Below, piece by piece: positions 7,846 through 16,919 of a DNA stretch of 64,000 nucleotides. Positions within the stretch are counted from its first letter, which is position 1; every line of letters begins with the position of its first letter. Under the pieces are notes generated by a model. That model was not told the DNA's origin. It searched no databases and saw only the letters and a program-made list of their open reading frames with translations. The translations under genes and the position numbers were made by a program. Origin of the DNA: Casp-actino8 sp965659595 (GTDB taxonomy: Bacteria > Actinomycetota > Acidimicrobiia > Acidimicrobiales > Ilumatobacteraceae); NCBI GenBank assembly GCA_965659595.1, contig CBFHWN010000003.1, positions 1 to 64,000 of the forward strand, in the 5' to 3' direction.

Positions 7846-10403
7846 GTTCGAACTCCTCGACTCTCTTGGCGTGCGCGATCTATCCATTCGCGAATGGCGT
7901 CGCGACGGTGGATCCAGCCACCCACGAGTCCGATCACCAGCACTGTGAAGATCGCGGCGCGAAGTGCGGCTGCCTCGGGTCCGGATCCGGATTCCCGCGC
8001 GGTTTCGGCGATCAGGATCGGAACTTGTCCCGTGACCGCGATGGCAATTGGCCAAATTGCCTTCACGACGTTGGCCGTTCCGGCGATCTCGGGCGGAAGT
8101 GTCGCATCTCGAGCGACCGACGTGACCGGATCGGGTGCCCCCGACACCACGCTGATGGCGGCTCCCGCCACGCCGGCGACTACGGCGGGGATACTCACGA
8201 TGACCGCCACACTCCAAGCACCGTCAGCCACGACACCGAACAACGTGGCGACCACGAGGGCCAGAGAAAGCGAGGCAACGACGGGTGCCGCGAGAAGGCC
8301 GAGGTAGACCTGCCCACGTTCGATCGGCCACCGGTCGGTGAGATCACCGTGGTCGATTTCTTGTGCCAGTGGTTCGGTGAGTTCGAGCCCGATCACGAAC
8401 GACACGAATCCGGCCACCACGGCGAGTGGGGCCGTGCCGTCGTAGGCGAGCGCGCCCGCCGCACCCACGATCAGCGTCAGAACGACGATTCGGATCAGTC
8501 GGGTTCCGGGGAACCGCAGCAGTCCGTGCCATGCCCGTTGCCATTCGGTGCGACGTCCGCTGTTGCGTCGGCGAACGATCCACGGCCGAGATCGACTCCG
8601 TTCATGGCTCAATTGACGACGGAGGAGCATCACGGTTCGGAGATCCTGCAACGTCACGGCGAAGCGCATCTGTGTGACGAGAGCGGCCCGTCGCGCGAGA
8701 GCTTCGAGTGAGATTCGCTCGAGGGCGACGAGCCCGATCCCGAGGAGCACGAGGCTGAACACCGGGGCCGTGAGGTCGATCCATTCGACATGGATCTCCC
8801 AGAATGCGAGTCCGCCGAAGCCGTCAGCTGGTCCGACAACGTTCACGTTCTCGGGTAACGCCGACACTGTCTGCCAGGCGACGAGAAGAGATCCAAAAAT
8901 CGTGGCGAGCCAACCTGGCTGTCGTGAGGCGTGGGCCACGAGTGCGGCTGCGACGAAGAGAACGGCTAGCGACGCACCGAAACCGGCCCCGGCGACCGCC
9001 CACGTGAGTTCGGTGCCGGGGAGGCGGCGACCGACGAGTTGCCCGGCTGCCGCTCCGGTGAGGCCGGCGGCGAACGCTAGGGAGCGCGTTCGCTGCAAAG
9101 CAGGCGCGAGGAGAACGCGCCGACGATCGATCGGCGCGCTGAGGACGTGGCGGATGTCGGCTTCCTCGAGAGCGATCGGGCCACCGAGACTTCCCGACCG
9201 AAGACCGAGAGCGAACACGATGACGGCAACGACGCCGAGCCACCCTGGCGCCTCGTTCAGGATTCGACGCGTGGTGTCGGCAGCGAATTCGCCGTCGTCG
9301 ATCAAACCGGAGATGAACAGAAACGAACCTCCGAAGACGAACGCCGCGAGGTACACCCGATACATCGCCTCGAACCATTCGAGTTGGGCGAGTCTCTTGC
9401 CCCGACGGGTACGTCTCAGGTCACGCAATGCCGACCCTCCGAGTGATCTGTCGTGAGCGGTCCGATGCCGCGTCGCCATGACAAATCGTTGACGGTCTGG
9501 TGGCGATTCTCCGAGTTCGGCCGGTCGATCGGGATCGGAGGACCAACCCGACCAGGAGGCGACGAAGAGACGAGGTGGCGGGAACCCCGCGTATTCCATG
9601 GCCAGTACGTTCAGGCAGGCCGACACACCCGAGCCGCACGACGCGATGACGTCGTCGGCGAGGTCGACGCAGAGCCCGCGGTAGTGGGCGACGAGATCTT
9701 CTTTGGCCCGCAGATGGCCGTCTTGCAGCAGTGAGTCCCAAGGTGAGTTGTAGGCACCCGGTACGTGTCCGGGTCTCGGATCGACGGCGGCGACCTCGCC
9801 GCGGAAACGGGGTGCAGCACGAGCATCGAGCACCACCGTGCGGTCGGTCGTCGAGTAGGCGGCGAACTGGTCGAGTTCGGTGATCGTCGCGAGGCGTTCG
9901 GTGGGCCAGGGTGCGACCGTGAACGACGATCGAGGCGGTGACACGACTCCGGTCTGCAAGTGATGGCCGTACTTCTCTGTCCAGGCCGACAAACCACCGT
10001 CCAGAAGAGCTGCTCGTCGTCCGATCATGCGCAACATGACGACGAGGCGACCGGCTGTCATGCCACCGGTGTCGTCGTAGGCCACGACCCAGGTGTCGTC
10101 ACCGATTCCGAGACGCTCCATCGCCTGGGCGAACTTCGCGGGCGAGGGAAGCGGGTGACGTCCGTCGATCGCCTCGCCAGTCATCTCGAGATCGTGTGTC
10201 GACAGATCGGTGTCGACGTCGACGAACACTGCGCCGGGCACGTGACCGTCTTGGTAGACCCGTCGAGCATCACGGCCGTCGAGGTACCAACGGACGTCGG
10301 CGACGACGACATGGATCGAGGGTTCGGCGAGCAGACGGTCGACGTCGTCGATCGACACGAATGGTGGAATCGTCACCTCGTCGTACGCGCTCAAGAACCC
10401 CAT
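7842..10403 (-). CDS. Rhodanese-type sulfurtransferase in frame with an ABC permease
   Basis: One uninterrupted frame of 853 codons holds two proteins that are normally separate. Residues 1-300 form a two-domain thiosulfate/3-mercaptopyruvate sulfurtransferase, with active-site loop C256-GSGVS and C-terminal ASWSGWSSDPDRP. Residues about 309-853 form a multispanning membrane protein with at least ten hydrophobic segments, the probable permease of the following ABC ATPase. ATG 9479 (residue 309) could be an independent permease start, but there is no stop before it and no clear ribosome-binding site. The protein start is ATG 10403 or ATG 10424. The start region faces dsbB head to head. Confidence 0.75.
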   Translation of the reverse strand: MGFLSAYDEVTIPPFVSIDDVDRLLAEPSIHVVVADVRWYLDGRDARRVYQDGHVPGAVFVDVDTDLSTHDLEMTGEAIDGRHPLPSPAKFAQAMERLGIGDDTWVVAYDDTGGMTAGRLVVMLRMIGRRAALLDGGLSAWTEKYGHHLQTGVVSPPRSSFTVAPWPTERLATITELDQFAAYSTTDRTVVLDARAAPRFRGEVAAVDPRPGHVPGAYNSPWDSLLQDGHLRAKEDLVAHYRGLCVDLADDVIASCGSGVSACLNVLAMEYAGFPPPRLFVASWSGWSSDPDRPAELGESPPDRQRFVMATRHRTAHDRSLGGSALRDLRRTRRGKRLAQLEWFEAMYRVYLAAFVFGGSFLFISGLIDDGEFAADTTRRILNEAPGWLGVVAVIVFALGLRSGSLGGPIALEEADIRHVLSAPIDRRRVLLAPALQRTRSLAFAAGLTGAAAGQLVGRRLPGTELTWAVAGAGFGASLAVLFVAAALVAHASRQPGWLATIFGSLLVAWQTVSALPENVNVVGPADGFGGLAFWEIHVEWIDLTAPVFSLVLLGIGLVALERISLEALARRAALVTQMRFAVTLQDLRTVMLLRRQLSHERSRSRPWIVRRRNSGRRTEWQRAWHGLLRFPGTRLIRIVVLTLIVGAAGALAYDGTAPLAVVAGFVSFVIGLELTEPLAQEIDHGDLTDRWPIERGQVYLGLLAAPVVASLSLALVVATLFGVVADGAWSVAVIVSIPAVVAGVAGAAISVVSGAPDPVTSVARDATLPPEIAGTANVVKAIWPIAIAVTGQVPILIAETARESGSGPEAAALRAAIFTVLVIGLVGGWIHRRDAIREWIDRARQESRGVRT

Positions 10404-10434
10404 CTTCGCACCGGCCGACGGCATACTGGAAGTG

Positions 10435-11016
10435 ATGGACGTCCAGTCGATGGAGCTCTTCTCGTCGATGCTGGCGATCGTGGCGGCCGCTGGAATCGTC
10501 GTGGTCATCGGCGCTCGAGTCCTGACCCCGGTGTGGGCTTTCGCCCGTCAGTTGAGCGCAGGTCTCCACGGAGTATCCACGTGGCTGGCCTGGTTGGTAG
10601 CCGCGGCTTCCACGGCTGGGAGTCTCTACTTCAGCGAAGTGGCCGACTACGTGCCATGTCGGTTGTGCTGGTTCCAACGCATCTGCATGTATCCGCTCGC
10701 CGGCATCTTGTTGGTCGGCGCTTTCCGGCGAGATCGAAGCGTGAAGTGGTACGCGCTGCCGTTGGCGGTGGCTGGTCTCGCAGTGTCGACATATCACTAC
10801 GTCATCGAATGGAAGCCATCTCTTGGTGACGGAGCCTGTTCGGTCGGACCGTCATGTACCGACATCTGGTTCCGGGAGTTGGGTTTCGTGACCCTGGCCT
10901 TCATGGCGTGGGCCGGATTCGCCGTGATGCTCACTTTGTTGTTCGTCACACCTGCAACGTCGACCTCGGTCGACGACCATGAAGACGGGAACCTGACCCC
11001 TGCGATCACCGACTGA
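10435..11016 (+). CDS. dsbB: DsbB-family thiol oxidase (disulfide bond formation protein B)
   Basis: This 193-residue membrane protein has five hydrophobic segments. The first redox pair is in PCRLCWFQR, the quinone-proximal CxxC followed by the conserved WFQR. The second pair is in GACSVGPSC in the extracytoplasmic loop. DsbB/BdbC proteins reoxidise an exported thioredoxin-fold partner and pass electrons to quinone. The next gene encodes such a partner. ATG 10435 is used, with GTG 10432 directly before it. A CATACT hexamer 7 nt upstream could be a weak -10. Confidence 0.88.
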   Translation: MDVQSMELFSSMLAIVAAAGIVVVIGARVLTPVWAFARQLSAGLHGVSTWLAWLVAAASTAGSLYFSEVADYVPCRLCWFQRICMYPLAGILLVGAFRRDRSVKWYALPLAVAGLAVSTYHYVIEWKPSLGDGACSVGPSCTDIWFRELGFVTLAFMAWAGFAVMLTLLFVTPATSTSVDDHEDGNLTPAITD

Positions 11017-11057
11017 GTGGGTAAACAAGAGAGTGCCCGTTCCTCCAGGAGACGACG

Positions 11058-11741
11058 ATGACGACCAAGTCAGCAAAGAATCAGAAGAAGAACTCGAACA
11101 ACACCCGGCTCGTGGTGGGCGCGGTGGTCCTGGCCATCGTGGTGGCGCTCGTGGTGGCCGTCGTTGCAGGAGGTGGTTCGTCCGACGACGACGTTGCTCC
11201 CGCGACGACGTCGCCGATCCCGGTCGTTCCGGGTGGGGCCGCCGAGAGCCAGCCGGTGGTGGTGGACGGAACCGCTCTCGTTCCACTCGCCGACGAGAAC
11301 GCCGATCCAGCAGTCGGAACGACACCCCCAGCGCTGTCGGGAGCCTCCTTCGACGGCAGCTCGCTTTCGGTCACACCTGGTCAAGATGGTGACGTCCTGC
11401 TCGTCTTCCTCGCTCATTGGTGTCCACACTGCAATGCCGAGATTCCCGTCTTGCTGGACTGGCAGGCAAGTGGGTTGATGCCCGAGGGATTGTCGGTGGT
11501 CGGAATCAGCACCGCGGTGAGCGCCGATCGCCCCAACTATCCGCCATCCAACTGGATAGTGAGTAAGGGTTGGACGTGGCCGGTCATGGCCGACTCGGTC
11601 GATCAGGCTGCAGCGGCCTACGGCGTGAGCGGTTATCCATTCATGGTTTTGGTGGGTGCCGACGGAACCGTGAAGGGTCGGACCTCCGGTGAGAAGGGAC
11701 TCGAGTCCCTCGACGGCTGGGTCACATCGACCCTCGGCTGA
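11058..11741 (+). CDS. Membrane-anchored TlpA/DsbA-like thioredoxin-fold protein
   Basis: This 227-residue protein has a positively charged N-terminus, one transmembrane segment (about residues 17-38) and a linker. The thioredoxin domain carries the active site WCPHC and a cis-Pro loop (SGYPFMVLV). It should sit outside the membrane and catalyse thiol-disulfide exchange. CPHC is the DsbA-like active-site dipeptide, which suggests an oxidase role with the adjacent DsbB. A good ribosome-binding site (AGGAG) precedes ATG 11058. Confidence 0.85.
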   Translation: MTTKSAKNQKKNSNNTRLVVGAVVLAIVVALVVAVVAGGGSSDDDVAPATTSPIPVVPGGAAESQPVVVDGTALVPLADENADPAVGTTPPALSGASFDGSSLSVTPGQDGDVLLVFLAHWCPHCNAEIPVLLDWQASGLMPEGLSVVGISTAVSADRPNYPPSNWIVSKGWTWPVMADSVDQAAAAYGVSGYPFMVLVGADGTVKGRTSGEKGLESLDGWVTSTLG

Positions 11742-11749
11742 CCGTCGCC

Positions 11750-11755
11750 TACGGT
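11750..11755 (+). promoter_or_regulatory. -10 element of a leaderless promoter (mazG)
   Basis: TACGGT lies 6 nt before GTG 11762. It begins 9 bp after the upstream stop codon. Confidence 0.5.
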
Positions 11756-11761
11756 GGCCTC

Positions 11762-12043
11762 GTGGACCTTGGCGAACTCCAGCGGATCATCGGAGAAACC
11801 TTTGGGGAACGCGATCGAGCTCGTGGAGTTCCGTCGACCGTTGCCTGGTTGACCGAAGAAGTGGGCGAACTGGCGCAGGCGGTGCGCAAGGGTTCGCACG
11901 ATGATCGGGTGCACGAATTCGGCGACGTGATCGCCTGGGTGGCGTCACTCGCCAACCAGATGGGAGTCGACTTGTCCGAAGCGGCCTCCCGCTACGCCGA
12001 GGGCTGCCCGCGGTGTGCATCGCGCCCGTGCGCGTGTGCGTGA
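11762..12043 (+). CDS. MazG-like nucleotide pyrophosphohydrolase
   Basis: This 93-residue single-domain all-alpha NTP pyrophosphatase has the metal-binding motif EEVGEL (about residues 31-36) and downstream FGDVIAWV, which supplies the second acidic pair. MazG-type enzymes hydrolyse noncanonical or excess NTPs to NMPs. The C-terminus ends in a Cys-rich tail (CPRCASRPCAC) that could bind a metal. GTG 11762 fits the leaderless promoter just upstream. Confidence 0.8.
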   Translation: MDLGELQRIIGETFGERDRARGVPSTVAWLTEEVGELAQAVRKGSHDDRVHEFGDVIAWVASLANQMGVDLSEAASRYAEGCPRCASRPCACA

Positions 12044-12069
12044 CGGCCGAGCCGTTCACAGCCCACGAG

Positions 12070-12075
12070 TAGGGT
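12070..12075 (+). promoter_or_regulatory. -10 element of a leaderless promoter (M14 peptidase gene)
   Basis: TAGGGT lies 7 nt before ATG 12083 in a 39-bp intergenic region. No ribosome-binding site is visible. Confidence 0.55.
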
Positions 12076-12082
12076 CACGGCG

Positions 12083-13777
12083 ATGTCCTTCGATCCGGTG
12101 ACCTACGACTTCGATCGTTTCCTCCGCTACGACGACATGGTCGCCTGGCTGCACGACATTGCGTCTCGACGGCCTGATCTCGTCACTCTCGAGACTTACG
12201 GTCACTCGTACGAAGGGCGCAAGCTATGGGTGGTTTCGATCACCGATTCGTCGACCGGATCTCACGATTCGAAACCCGCTCACTGGGTCGACGCCAACAT
12301 CCATGCCGTCGAGGTGACCGGTGGAGTGGCGGCTCTGCATCTGATTCACCATCTGGTGCGTGGCGCCGAAGCCGGCGATCCTCTGGTGACCGAAGCACTT
12401 CGCACGCGAACTTTCTATGTCGCGCCACGGGTCAACCCCGACGGCGTGGAAGCCGCCTTGGCCGACCGCCCGCGGTTCCATCGCTCCAGCGTCCGTTCGT
12501 GGCCCTGGACCGACGGCCACCGTTGGCCAGGACTTCATGCCGAAGACGTGGATGGCGACGGTCGCATCCTCACGATGCGCATCGCCGATCCGAACGGTGC
12601 CTGGGTCGAACATCCCGACGACCCGCGAGTGATGATTTCGGTTCCGCTCGACGGGCTCACCGATCGTCCGCGGTATCGATTGCTCACCGAGGGTCGCGTG
12701 GTCGACTTCGATGGTTTCACGATCCCCACACCCCGTGATCCTTCGGGACTCGATCTCAATCGCAATTTCCCGGCCGGCTGGTCGACCACCGTCACCGGCT
12801 CGGGCGACCATCCGATGTCGGAACCCGAGATCGACGCACTCGTTCGCGCCGTGCGAGCACGGACCAACGTGTGCGGCTACAACGCCTACCACACCTTCGG
12901 TGGTGTACTACTTCGCCCGTCGAGCACGAAGGCCGACTCATCGTTACCACCGGTCGACGTCTGGACGTGGAACGAGTTCGGAAAACGTGGAACCGAACTG
13001 ACGGGCTACAAGGTGCACTCGGTGTACGAGGACTTCACGTGGGACAAGTCCGATGTGATGAGTGGTGCTGGTGACGACTGGGCCTACGAGCATCTTGGTG
13101 TCTTTTCATGGACGACCGAGTTCTGGGACGTGATCCATCACGCGACAGGAGAGCGTGCTCACACCTTCATTTGGTACGAAGGGCCGACTCCCGAGCAAGA
13201 ACTTGCGGTCGCTCGCTGGACCGACATCCACGCACCAGGTTCGTACGTTTCGTGGCGAACGTTCGATCACCCCGATCTCGGCTCGGTCGAGATCGGAGGC
13301 TGCGACGTCTTCCACACGTGGACCAACCCACCTCTGTCGTGGTTGAAGACAGAAGTCATGCCGCATGCCGAGTTTGCCGTGCATCAGGCGCTCGCATCCC
13401 CTTGCCTCGCTATCGGCGAGCTGTCGGTCGAGTCTCTCGGAGCCAATACGTGGCGCGTAGGCCTTGGTGTGGCCAACACGGGTTGGTTGCCGACCGATGT
13501 GAGTGCGCTGGCCCGCAAGAGCGCGTTGGTTCTACCGACGACGGCCGAGATCCGAGTACCGAACGGCCAGGTGGTCGGTGCACCGGCTCGTGTGAAACTC
13601 GGACAACTGGAAGGACGTGCCGCATTCCGACTCAACGGTGGGGCCATGTCCGACGGAACACCCGACCGAGTTCGCCACGAATGGATCGTGTCGGCGGCGG
13701 CCGGGACCGAAGTCGAAGTCGACGTGCGGCATGCGCGTGCCGGTCGAACGACTGGCCGTGTGGTGTTGGAAGGCTGA
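12083..13777 (+). CDS. M14-family zinc carboxypeptidase
   Basis: This 564-residue metallopeptidase has the zinc-binding HxxE motif at H74-E77 (NIHAVEVTGG). A substrate-binding NRNFPAGW motif lies near residue 230 and the rest of the M14 catalytic domain extends to about residue 370. A C-terminal all-beta region of unknown role follows. No clear signal peptide is visible at the N-terminus, which starts directly with the domain (YDFDRFLRYDDM), so cellular location is uncertain. The mRNA is probably leaderless. Confidence 0.85.
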   Translation: MSFDPVTYDFDRFLRYDDMVAWLHDIASRRPDLVTLETYGHSYEGRKLWVVSITDSSTGSHDSKPAHWVDANIHAVEVTGGVAALHLIHHLVRGAEAGDPLVTEALRTRTFYVAPRVNPDGVEAALADRPRFHRSSVRSWPWTDGHRWPGLHAEDVDGDGRILTMRIADPNGAWVEHPDDPRVMISVPLDGLTDRPRYRLLTEGRVVDFDGFTIPTPRDPSGLDLNRNFPAGWSTTVTGSGDHPMSEPEIDALVRAVRARTNVCGYNAYHTFGGVLLRPSSTKADSSLPPVDVWTWNEFGKRGTELTGYKVHSVYEDFTWDKSDVMSGAGDDWAYEHLGVFSWTTEFWDVIHHATGERAHTFIWYEGPTPEQELAVARWTDIHAPGSYVSWRTFDHPDLGSVEIGGCDVFHTWTNPPLSWLKTEVMPHAEFAVHQALASPCLAIGELSVESLGANTWRVGLGVANTGWLPTDVSALARKSALVLPTTAEIRVPNGQVVGAPARVKLGQLEGRAAFRLNGGAMSDGTPDRVRHEWIVSAAAGTEVEVDVRHARAGRTTGRVVLEG

Positions 13778-13782
13778 TCGTC

Positions 13783-15177
13783 GTGCCGGTCGACGAATTC
13801 GAAGACGATTTCGTCGATGACGACGACGATTTCGTCGACGACGATTTCGATGACACGTCGACGGAGAGCAGCACCTACTCGGTTTCGGAATTAGCCGGAA
13901 CCATCAACGACGTATTGGAAGAATCCTTCGACGAGGGCGTCTGGGTGTGGGGTGAGATCACCGGCCTCAGCAACAAAGGCGGTCATGCTTACTTCACGCT
14001 CGTCGAACAATTGAAGGACGGCAAGCGCGCGCAACTGAACGTCAATCTCTGGCGTGGCGAGTTCAACAAGATCCGGCCGATTCTCATGAAGAGCGGAGTC
14101 ACCCTCGAGAACGGATTGAGGGTGCGTGTCTACGGCGAGCTCGATTTCTATGCGCCATTCGGGAAGCTTTCGCTCGTCATGCGCGGTATCGATCCCCGAT
14201 TCACCCTCGGCGACATCGCAATGCAACGCGACGAGTTGATTCGCAAATTGCGGGAGTCCGGCGATTACGACCGCAACAGGGGACTCGACTGGAGTCCGGT
14301 GCCGTTGCGAGTGGGTGTGGTGACGAGTGGAAGCAGTGCTGCTTGGGCCGATTTCACGCACGAGATCGAACGCAGCCAACTCGGTTTCGACCTTCGACTG
14401 GCCGACGTGACCGTACAAGGTGACAACGCAGTGTCGCAGGTGAGCAGGGCGATCGAAGCCCTGGGCCGTCGATTCGACATCGACGTGATCGCCGTGATCC
14501 GTGGCGGAGGAAGTCGAGCCGAATTGTCGACCTTCGACGCCGAAGCGATTGCAGTCGCCATCGCCCGCTCTTCGATTCCGGTGGTGACTGGTATCGGCCA
14601 CGAAATCGACACCAGCGTCGCCGATGAAGTTGCGCATCGTCGCTACAAGACTCCGACGGCGTGTGCGGCCGGACTGGTTGAAAGGGTTCAGGCTTTCGTC
14701 GATCGAACCGAAGAGACGTGGCGGGAGATCGCGCGCTCGTCGTCTGATCATCTCGACGACAGCGCGAGTTCGCTCACCGAACTCACCCATCTCATCGCCG
14801 GTCGCACCAGGAATGCCCTGGTACGGGCTGATGATCGGCTGGTTCAGCGACGCCTTCGCCTCGTGTCGTCGTCCCGTGGCTCGGTCACGACGGCGGCAAC
14901 GGTTCTCATGGCCCATGGCGACACCCTTCGTCGTCGTGCTCCTGCGGTAGTGACGGAGCATCTTCGACGACTCGGAGAATTCGAGACGAGAACTCGTCTC
15001 CTCGACCCCCGAGAGCTCATGAGGCGTGGTTGGTCGGTGACGCGATCCGCCTCCGGCCGGGTGATCCGGTCGTCGGGCGATGTGCATCCGGGTGACGAAA
15101 TCGTGACCCAGATCGTCGACGGATCGTTCACGAGTACCGTGTCGGAAGCACCGACCGACGAGGGGAGATCCCGATGA
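13783..15177 (+). CDS. xseA: Exonuclease VII large subunit with acidic N-terminal extension
   Basis: This 464-residue large subunit of ExoVII degrades single-stranded DNA in both directions with XseB. It has an N-terminal OB-fold (about residues 30-125), then the catalytic domain with GGGSRAELSTFD, TGIGHEIDTSVAD and RRYKTPTACA, and a C-terminal coiled region. GTG 13783 is the only reasonable start, since the longer open frame upstream lies over the M14 peptidase gene. The first 25 residues are an unusual Asp/Phe repeat (DDFVDDDDDFVDDDFDD). The stop overlaps xseB as ATGA. Confidence 0.93.
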   Translation: MPVDEFEDDFVDDDDDFVDDDFDDTSTESSTYSVSELAGTINDVLEESFDEGVWVWGEITGLSNKGGHAYFTLVEQLKDGKRAQLNVNLWRGEFNKIRPILMKSGVTLENGLRVRVYGELDFYAPFGKLSLVMRGIDPRFTLGDIAMQRDELIRKLRESGDYDRNRGLDWSPVPLRVGVVTSGSSAAWADFTHEIERSQLGFDLRLADVTVQGDNAVSQVSRAIEALGRRFDIDVIAVIRGGGSRAELSTFDAEAIAVAIARSSIPVVTGIGHEIDTSVADEVAHRRYKTPTACAAGLVERVQAFVDRTEETWREIARSSSDHLDDSASSLTELTHLIAGRTRNALVRADDRLVQRRLRLVSSSRGSVTTAATVLMAHGDTLRRRAPAVVTEHLRRLGEFETRTRLLDPRELMRRGWSVTRSASGRVIRSSGDVHPGDEIVTQIVDGSFTSTVSEAPTDEGRSR

Positions 15178-15401
15178 GCAAGAAGACCGCGGCCTCTGGG
15201 GACTCCGTCGACGACATCGGGTACGCGGCTGCCTTGGAAGAACTCGAGAACATCCTCGCTGAACTCGAGGAGAGCGACGTCGACGTCGACGTCTTGGCCG
15301 AGCGAGTCGCCCGTGCCTCCGAACTCATTCGCGTGTGTCGTGAGCGCATTGGGAACGCCAAGATGCAGATCGAAAAGGTGGTGGCCGGCCTCGAGGACTG
15401 A
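15174..15401 (+). CDS. xseB: Exonuclease VII small subunit
   Basis: This 75-residue helical subunit has the family pattern, with a conserved ALEELENILAELE helix followed by a second helix carrying the CRERI region. It forms the coiled assembly around XseA. It is translationally coupled to xseA through ATGA. Confidence 0.92.
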   Translation: MSKKTAASGDSVDDIGYAAALEELENILAELEESDVDVDVLAERVARASELIRVCRERIGNAKMQIEKVVAGLED

Positions 15402-15425
15402 TGTTCTTCGTCGTCGGAGTCCCCC

Positions 15426-15431
15426 TAGCCT
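15426..15431 (+). promoter_or_regulatory. -10 element of a leaderless promoter (polyprenyl synthase)
   Basis: TAGCCT lies 6 nt before GTG 15438, 24 bp after xseB. Confidence 0.5.
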
Positions 15432-15437
15432 GACGAG

Positions 15438-16499
15438 GTGGCATCGGTCCCCCCGCCGTCTCTCATCGACATCGCGCGTCGTGTGGAATCTCGCCTCGAT
15501 GCGGTACTCCGTGACGAAGAGGATCGTTGGTCGGCCTTCGATCTCGATCTCGCGTCTCCGGTCGCCGAGATACGCCGATTGATCGGTGCCGGCGGGAAGC
15601 GACTGCGTCCGGCTTTTTGTCAGTGGGGATTCGTGGGAGCCGGAGGCGCGATCGACGATCCGCGAATTGTCGACGCCGGCGCAGCGCTCGAACTTCTCCA
15701 CGCATTCGCTCTGTTCCACGACGACGTCATGGACGGTGCATCCACCCGCCGCGGCGAACCGGTGACTCATGAGGTCTTCGCCGAACGGCATCGTGAACAT
15801 GGGGGGAGTGGTGAGTCGCGTCGGTACGGCGACGGCATGGCGATTCTGGTGGGTGATCTGACGTTCGTGTTCAGTGATCGTCTGCTCGACGGCGTGTCGT
15901 CCGAGGCTCGTGTGATCTGGCACGAACTCCGCATCGAGTTGAACGTCGGCCAACTTCTCGACCTGATGGGTTCTGCTCATCACGATCGGCGCCGTGACAA
16001 GGCCGAGCGCATCTGCCGCTACAAGAGCGGCAAGTACACCGTCGAACGACCGTTGCATCTCGGTGCAGCGATCGCCGCCTCCGATTCGGTGTCCACTCTT
16101 CTGCCCGCCTTGAGTTCGTACGGCCTTCCACTCGGTGATGCGTTTCAGATGCGCGACGACGTCATGGGAGCTTTCGGTGATCCGGCGGTGACCGGTAAGC
16201 CGGTCGGCGATGATTTGCGAGAAGGAAAGCCGACCCCATTGCTCGCCATCGCCGTCGAGCGAGCCGACCCGGCTCAGCGAGCCATCCTTGACCGGGTGGG
16301 TCGATCCGTGCTCGACGATCGTGATGTCGAAGCGGTCCAGGATGTCATCGTCGCGTGCGGGGCCCTGGCCGAAATGGAGGCGACGATCGAACGCCTCGCC
16401 ACGGAAGCTGTGGCGGCCCTCGATTCGATCGAGTTGGCAGGTTCGGCTCGTTCGGAGTTGATCGCCCTGGCCGATTACGTGACCCGTCGCCAGGACTGA
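15438..16499 (+). CDS. Polyprenyl (geranylgeranyl-type) diphosphate synthase
   Basis: This 353-residue trans-prenyltransferase has the first Asp-rich motif DDVMD at 95-99 and the second DDVMG at 240-244, plus the conserved GGKRLRP near residue 54. It condenses isopentenyl diphosphate with an allylic diphosphate. Chain length cannot be set from sequence here, but actinobacterial relatives (IdsA/GrcC) make C15-C20 or longer products for quinones or carotenoids. The IPP supply genes ispD and ispF lie at 56537-57762. Confidence 0.9.
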   Translation: MASVPPPSLIDIARRVESRLDAVLRDEEDRWSAFDLDLASPVAEIRRLIGAGGKRLRPAFCQWGFVGAGGAIDDPRIVDAGAALELLHAFALFHDDVMDGASTRRGEPVTHEVFAERHREHGGSGESRRYGDGMAILVGDLTFVFSDRLLDGVSSEARVIWHELRIELNVGQLLDLMGSAHHDRRRDKAERICRYKSGKYTVERPLHLGAAIAASDSVSTLLPALSSYGLPLGDAFQMRDDVMGAFGDPAVTGKPVGDDLREGKPTPLLAIAVERADPAQRAILDRVGRSVLDDRDVEAVQDVIVACGALAEMEATIERLATEAVAALDSIELAGSARSELIALADYVTRRQD

Positions 16500-16527
16500 T
16501 CGCCGAGGATCGTTCGGTGCGACCCCC

Positions 16528-16533
16528 TACGAT
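16528..16533 (+). promoter_or_regulatory. -10 element of a leaderless promoter (LysM lipoprotein)
   Basis: TACGAT lies 7 nt before GTG 16541. It overlaps an upstream in-frame ATG (16532), which argues for GTG 16541 as the true start. Confidence 0.5.
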
Positions 16534-16540
16534 GCGAAGC

Positions 16541-16897
16541 GTGAAATCCGTCGCTTTCATGTTCGCAGTGCTGGTTCCGGTGTCGTTGGTCGGATGCGGT
16601 GGTGACGACGAGTCGGTCGACACGCTTCCATTGTTGACGGCTGCACCTACCGTGCCGGCGACGACGATCGCTCCCACGACTCTCGCCCCGGTGGCCGAGG
16701 AGTTCTACACGATTCAGCAGGGTGACACGCTCTTCGGAATCGCGCAGTCTTTCGGTGTGTCGATGTCCGATCTCATCTCGTACAACGCCATTGCCGACCC
16801 TGACGCCATTCAGGCCGGCCAGCGTCTCAAGATTCCGCCGACGGCGGGCACTACGACGACGATTCCAGTCGTCGAGTCGACGACCGCCACTCCCTGA
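16541..16897 (+). CDS. LysM-domain lipoprotein
   Basis: This 118-residue exported protein starts with a short signal peptide and lipobox (SLVGC). A Thr/Pro linker follows, then one LysM domain (YTIQQGDTLFGIAQ to RLKIPP) and a Thr-rich tail. LysM binds peptidoglycan, so the protein probably tethers the membrane to the wall. ATG 16532 would add three residues, but the -10 hexamer overlaps it. Confidence 0.85.
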   Translation: MKSVAFMFAVLVPVSLVGCGGDDESVDTLPLLTAAPTVPATTIAPTTLAPVAEEFYTIQQGDTLFGIAQSFGVSMSDLISYNAIADPDAIQAGQRLKIPPTAGTTTTIPVVESTTATP

Positions 16898-16907
16898 ACG
16901 AACTTCG

Positions 16908-16913
16908 TACACT
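16908..16913 (+). promoter_or_regulatory. -10 element of a leaderless promoter (2OG oxygenase-like gene)
   Basis: TACACT lies 6 nt before ATG 16920 in a 22-bp intergenic region. Confidence 0.55.
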
Positions 16914-16919
16914 GCATCC

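Noticed and set aside
7846..8217. Extension of the ABC ATPase frame upstream of GTG 7845
   Set aside because: It is an Arg-rich shadow of the permease gene; GTG 7845 has a ribosome-binding site and a GTGA overlap.
13108..13782. Long open frame extending xseA upstream by over 200 codons
   Set aside because: It lies over the M14 peptidase gene in another frame and resembles no known domain; the XseA N-terminus is complete from GTG 13783.
14844..16058. Antisense frame (404 codons) over xseA and the polyprenyl synthase
   Set aside because: It has no recognisable domain and lies fully opposite well-supported genes.
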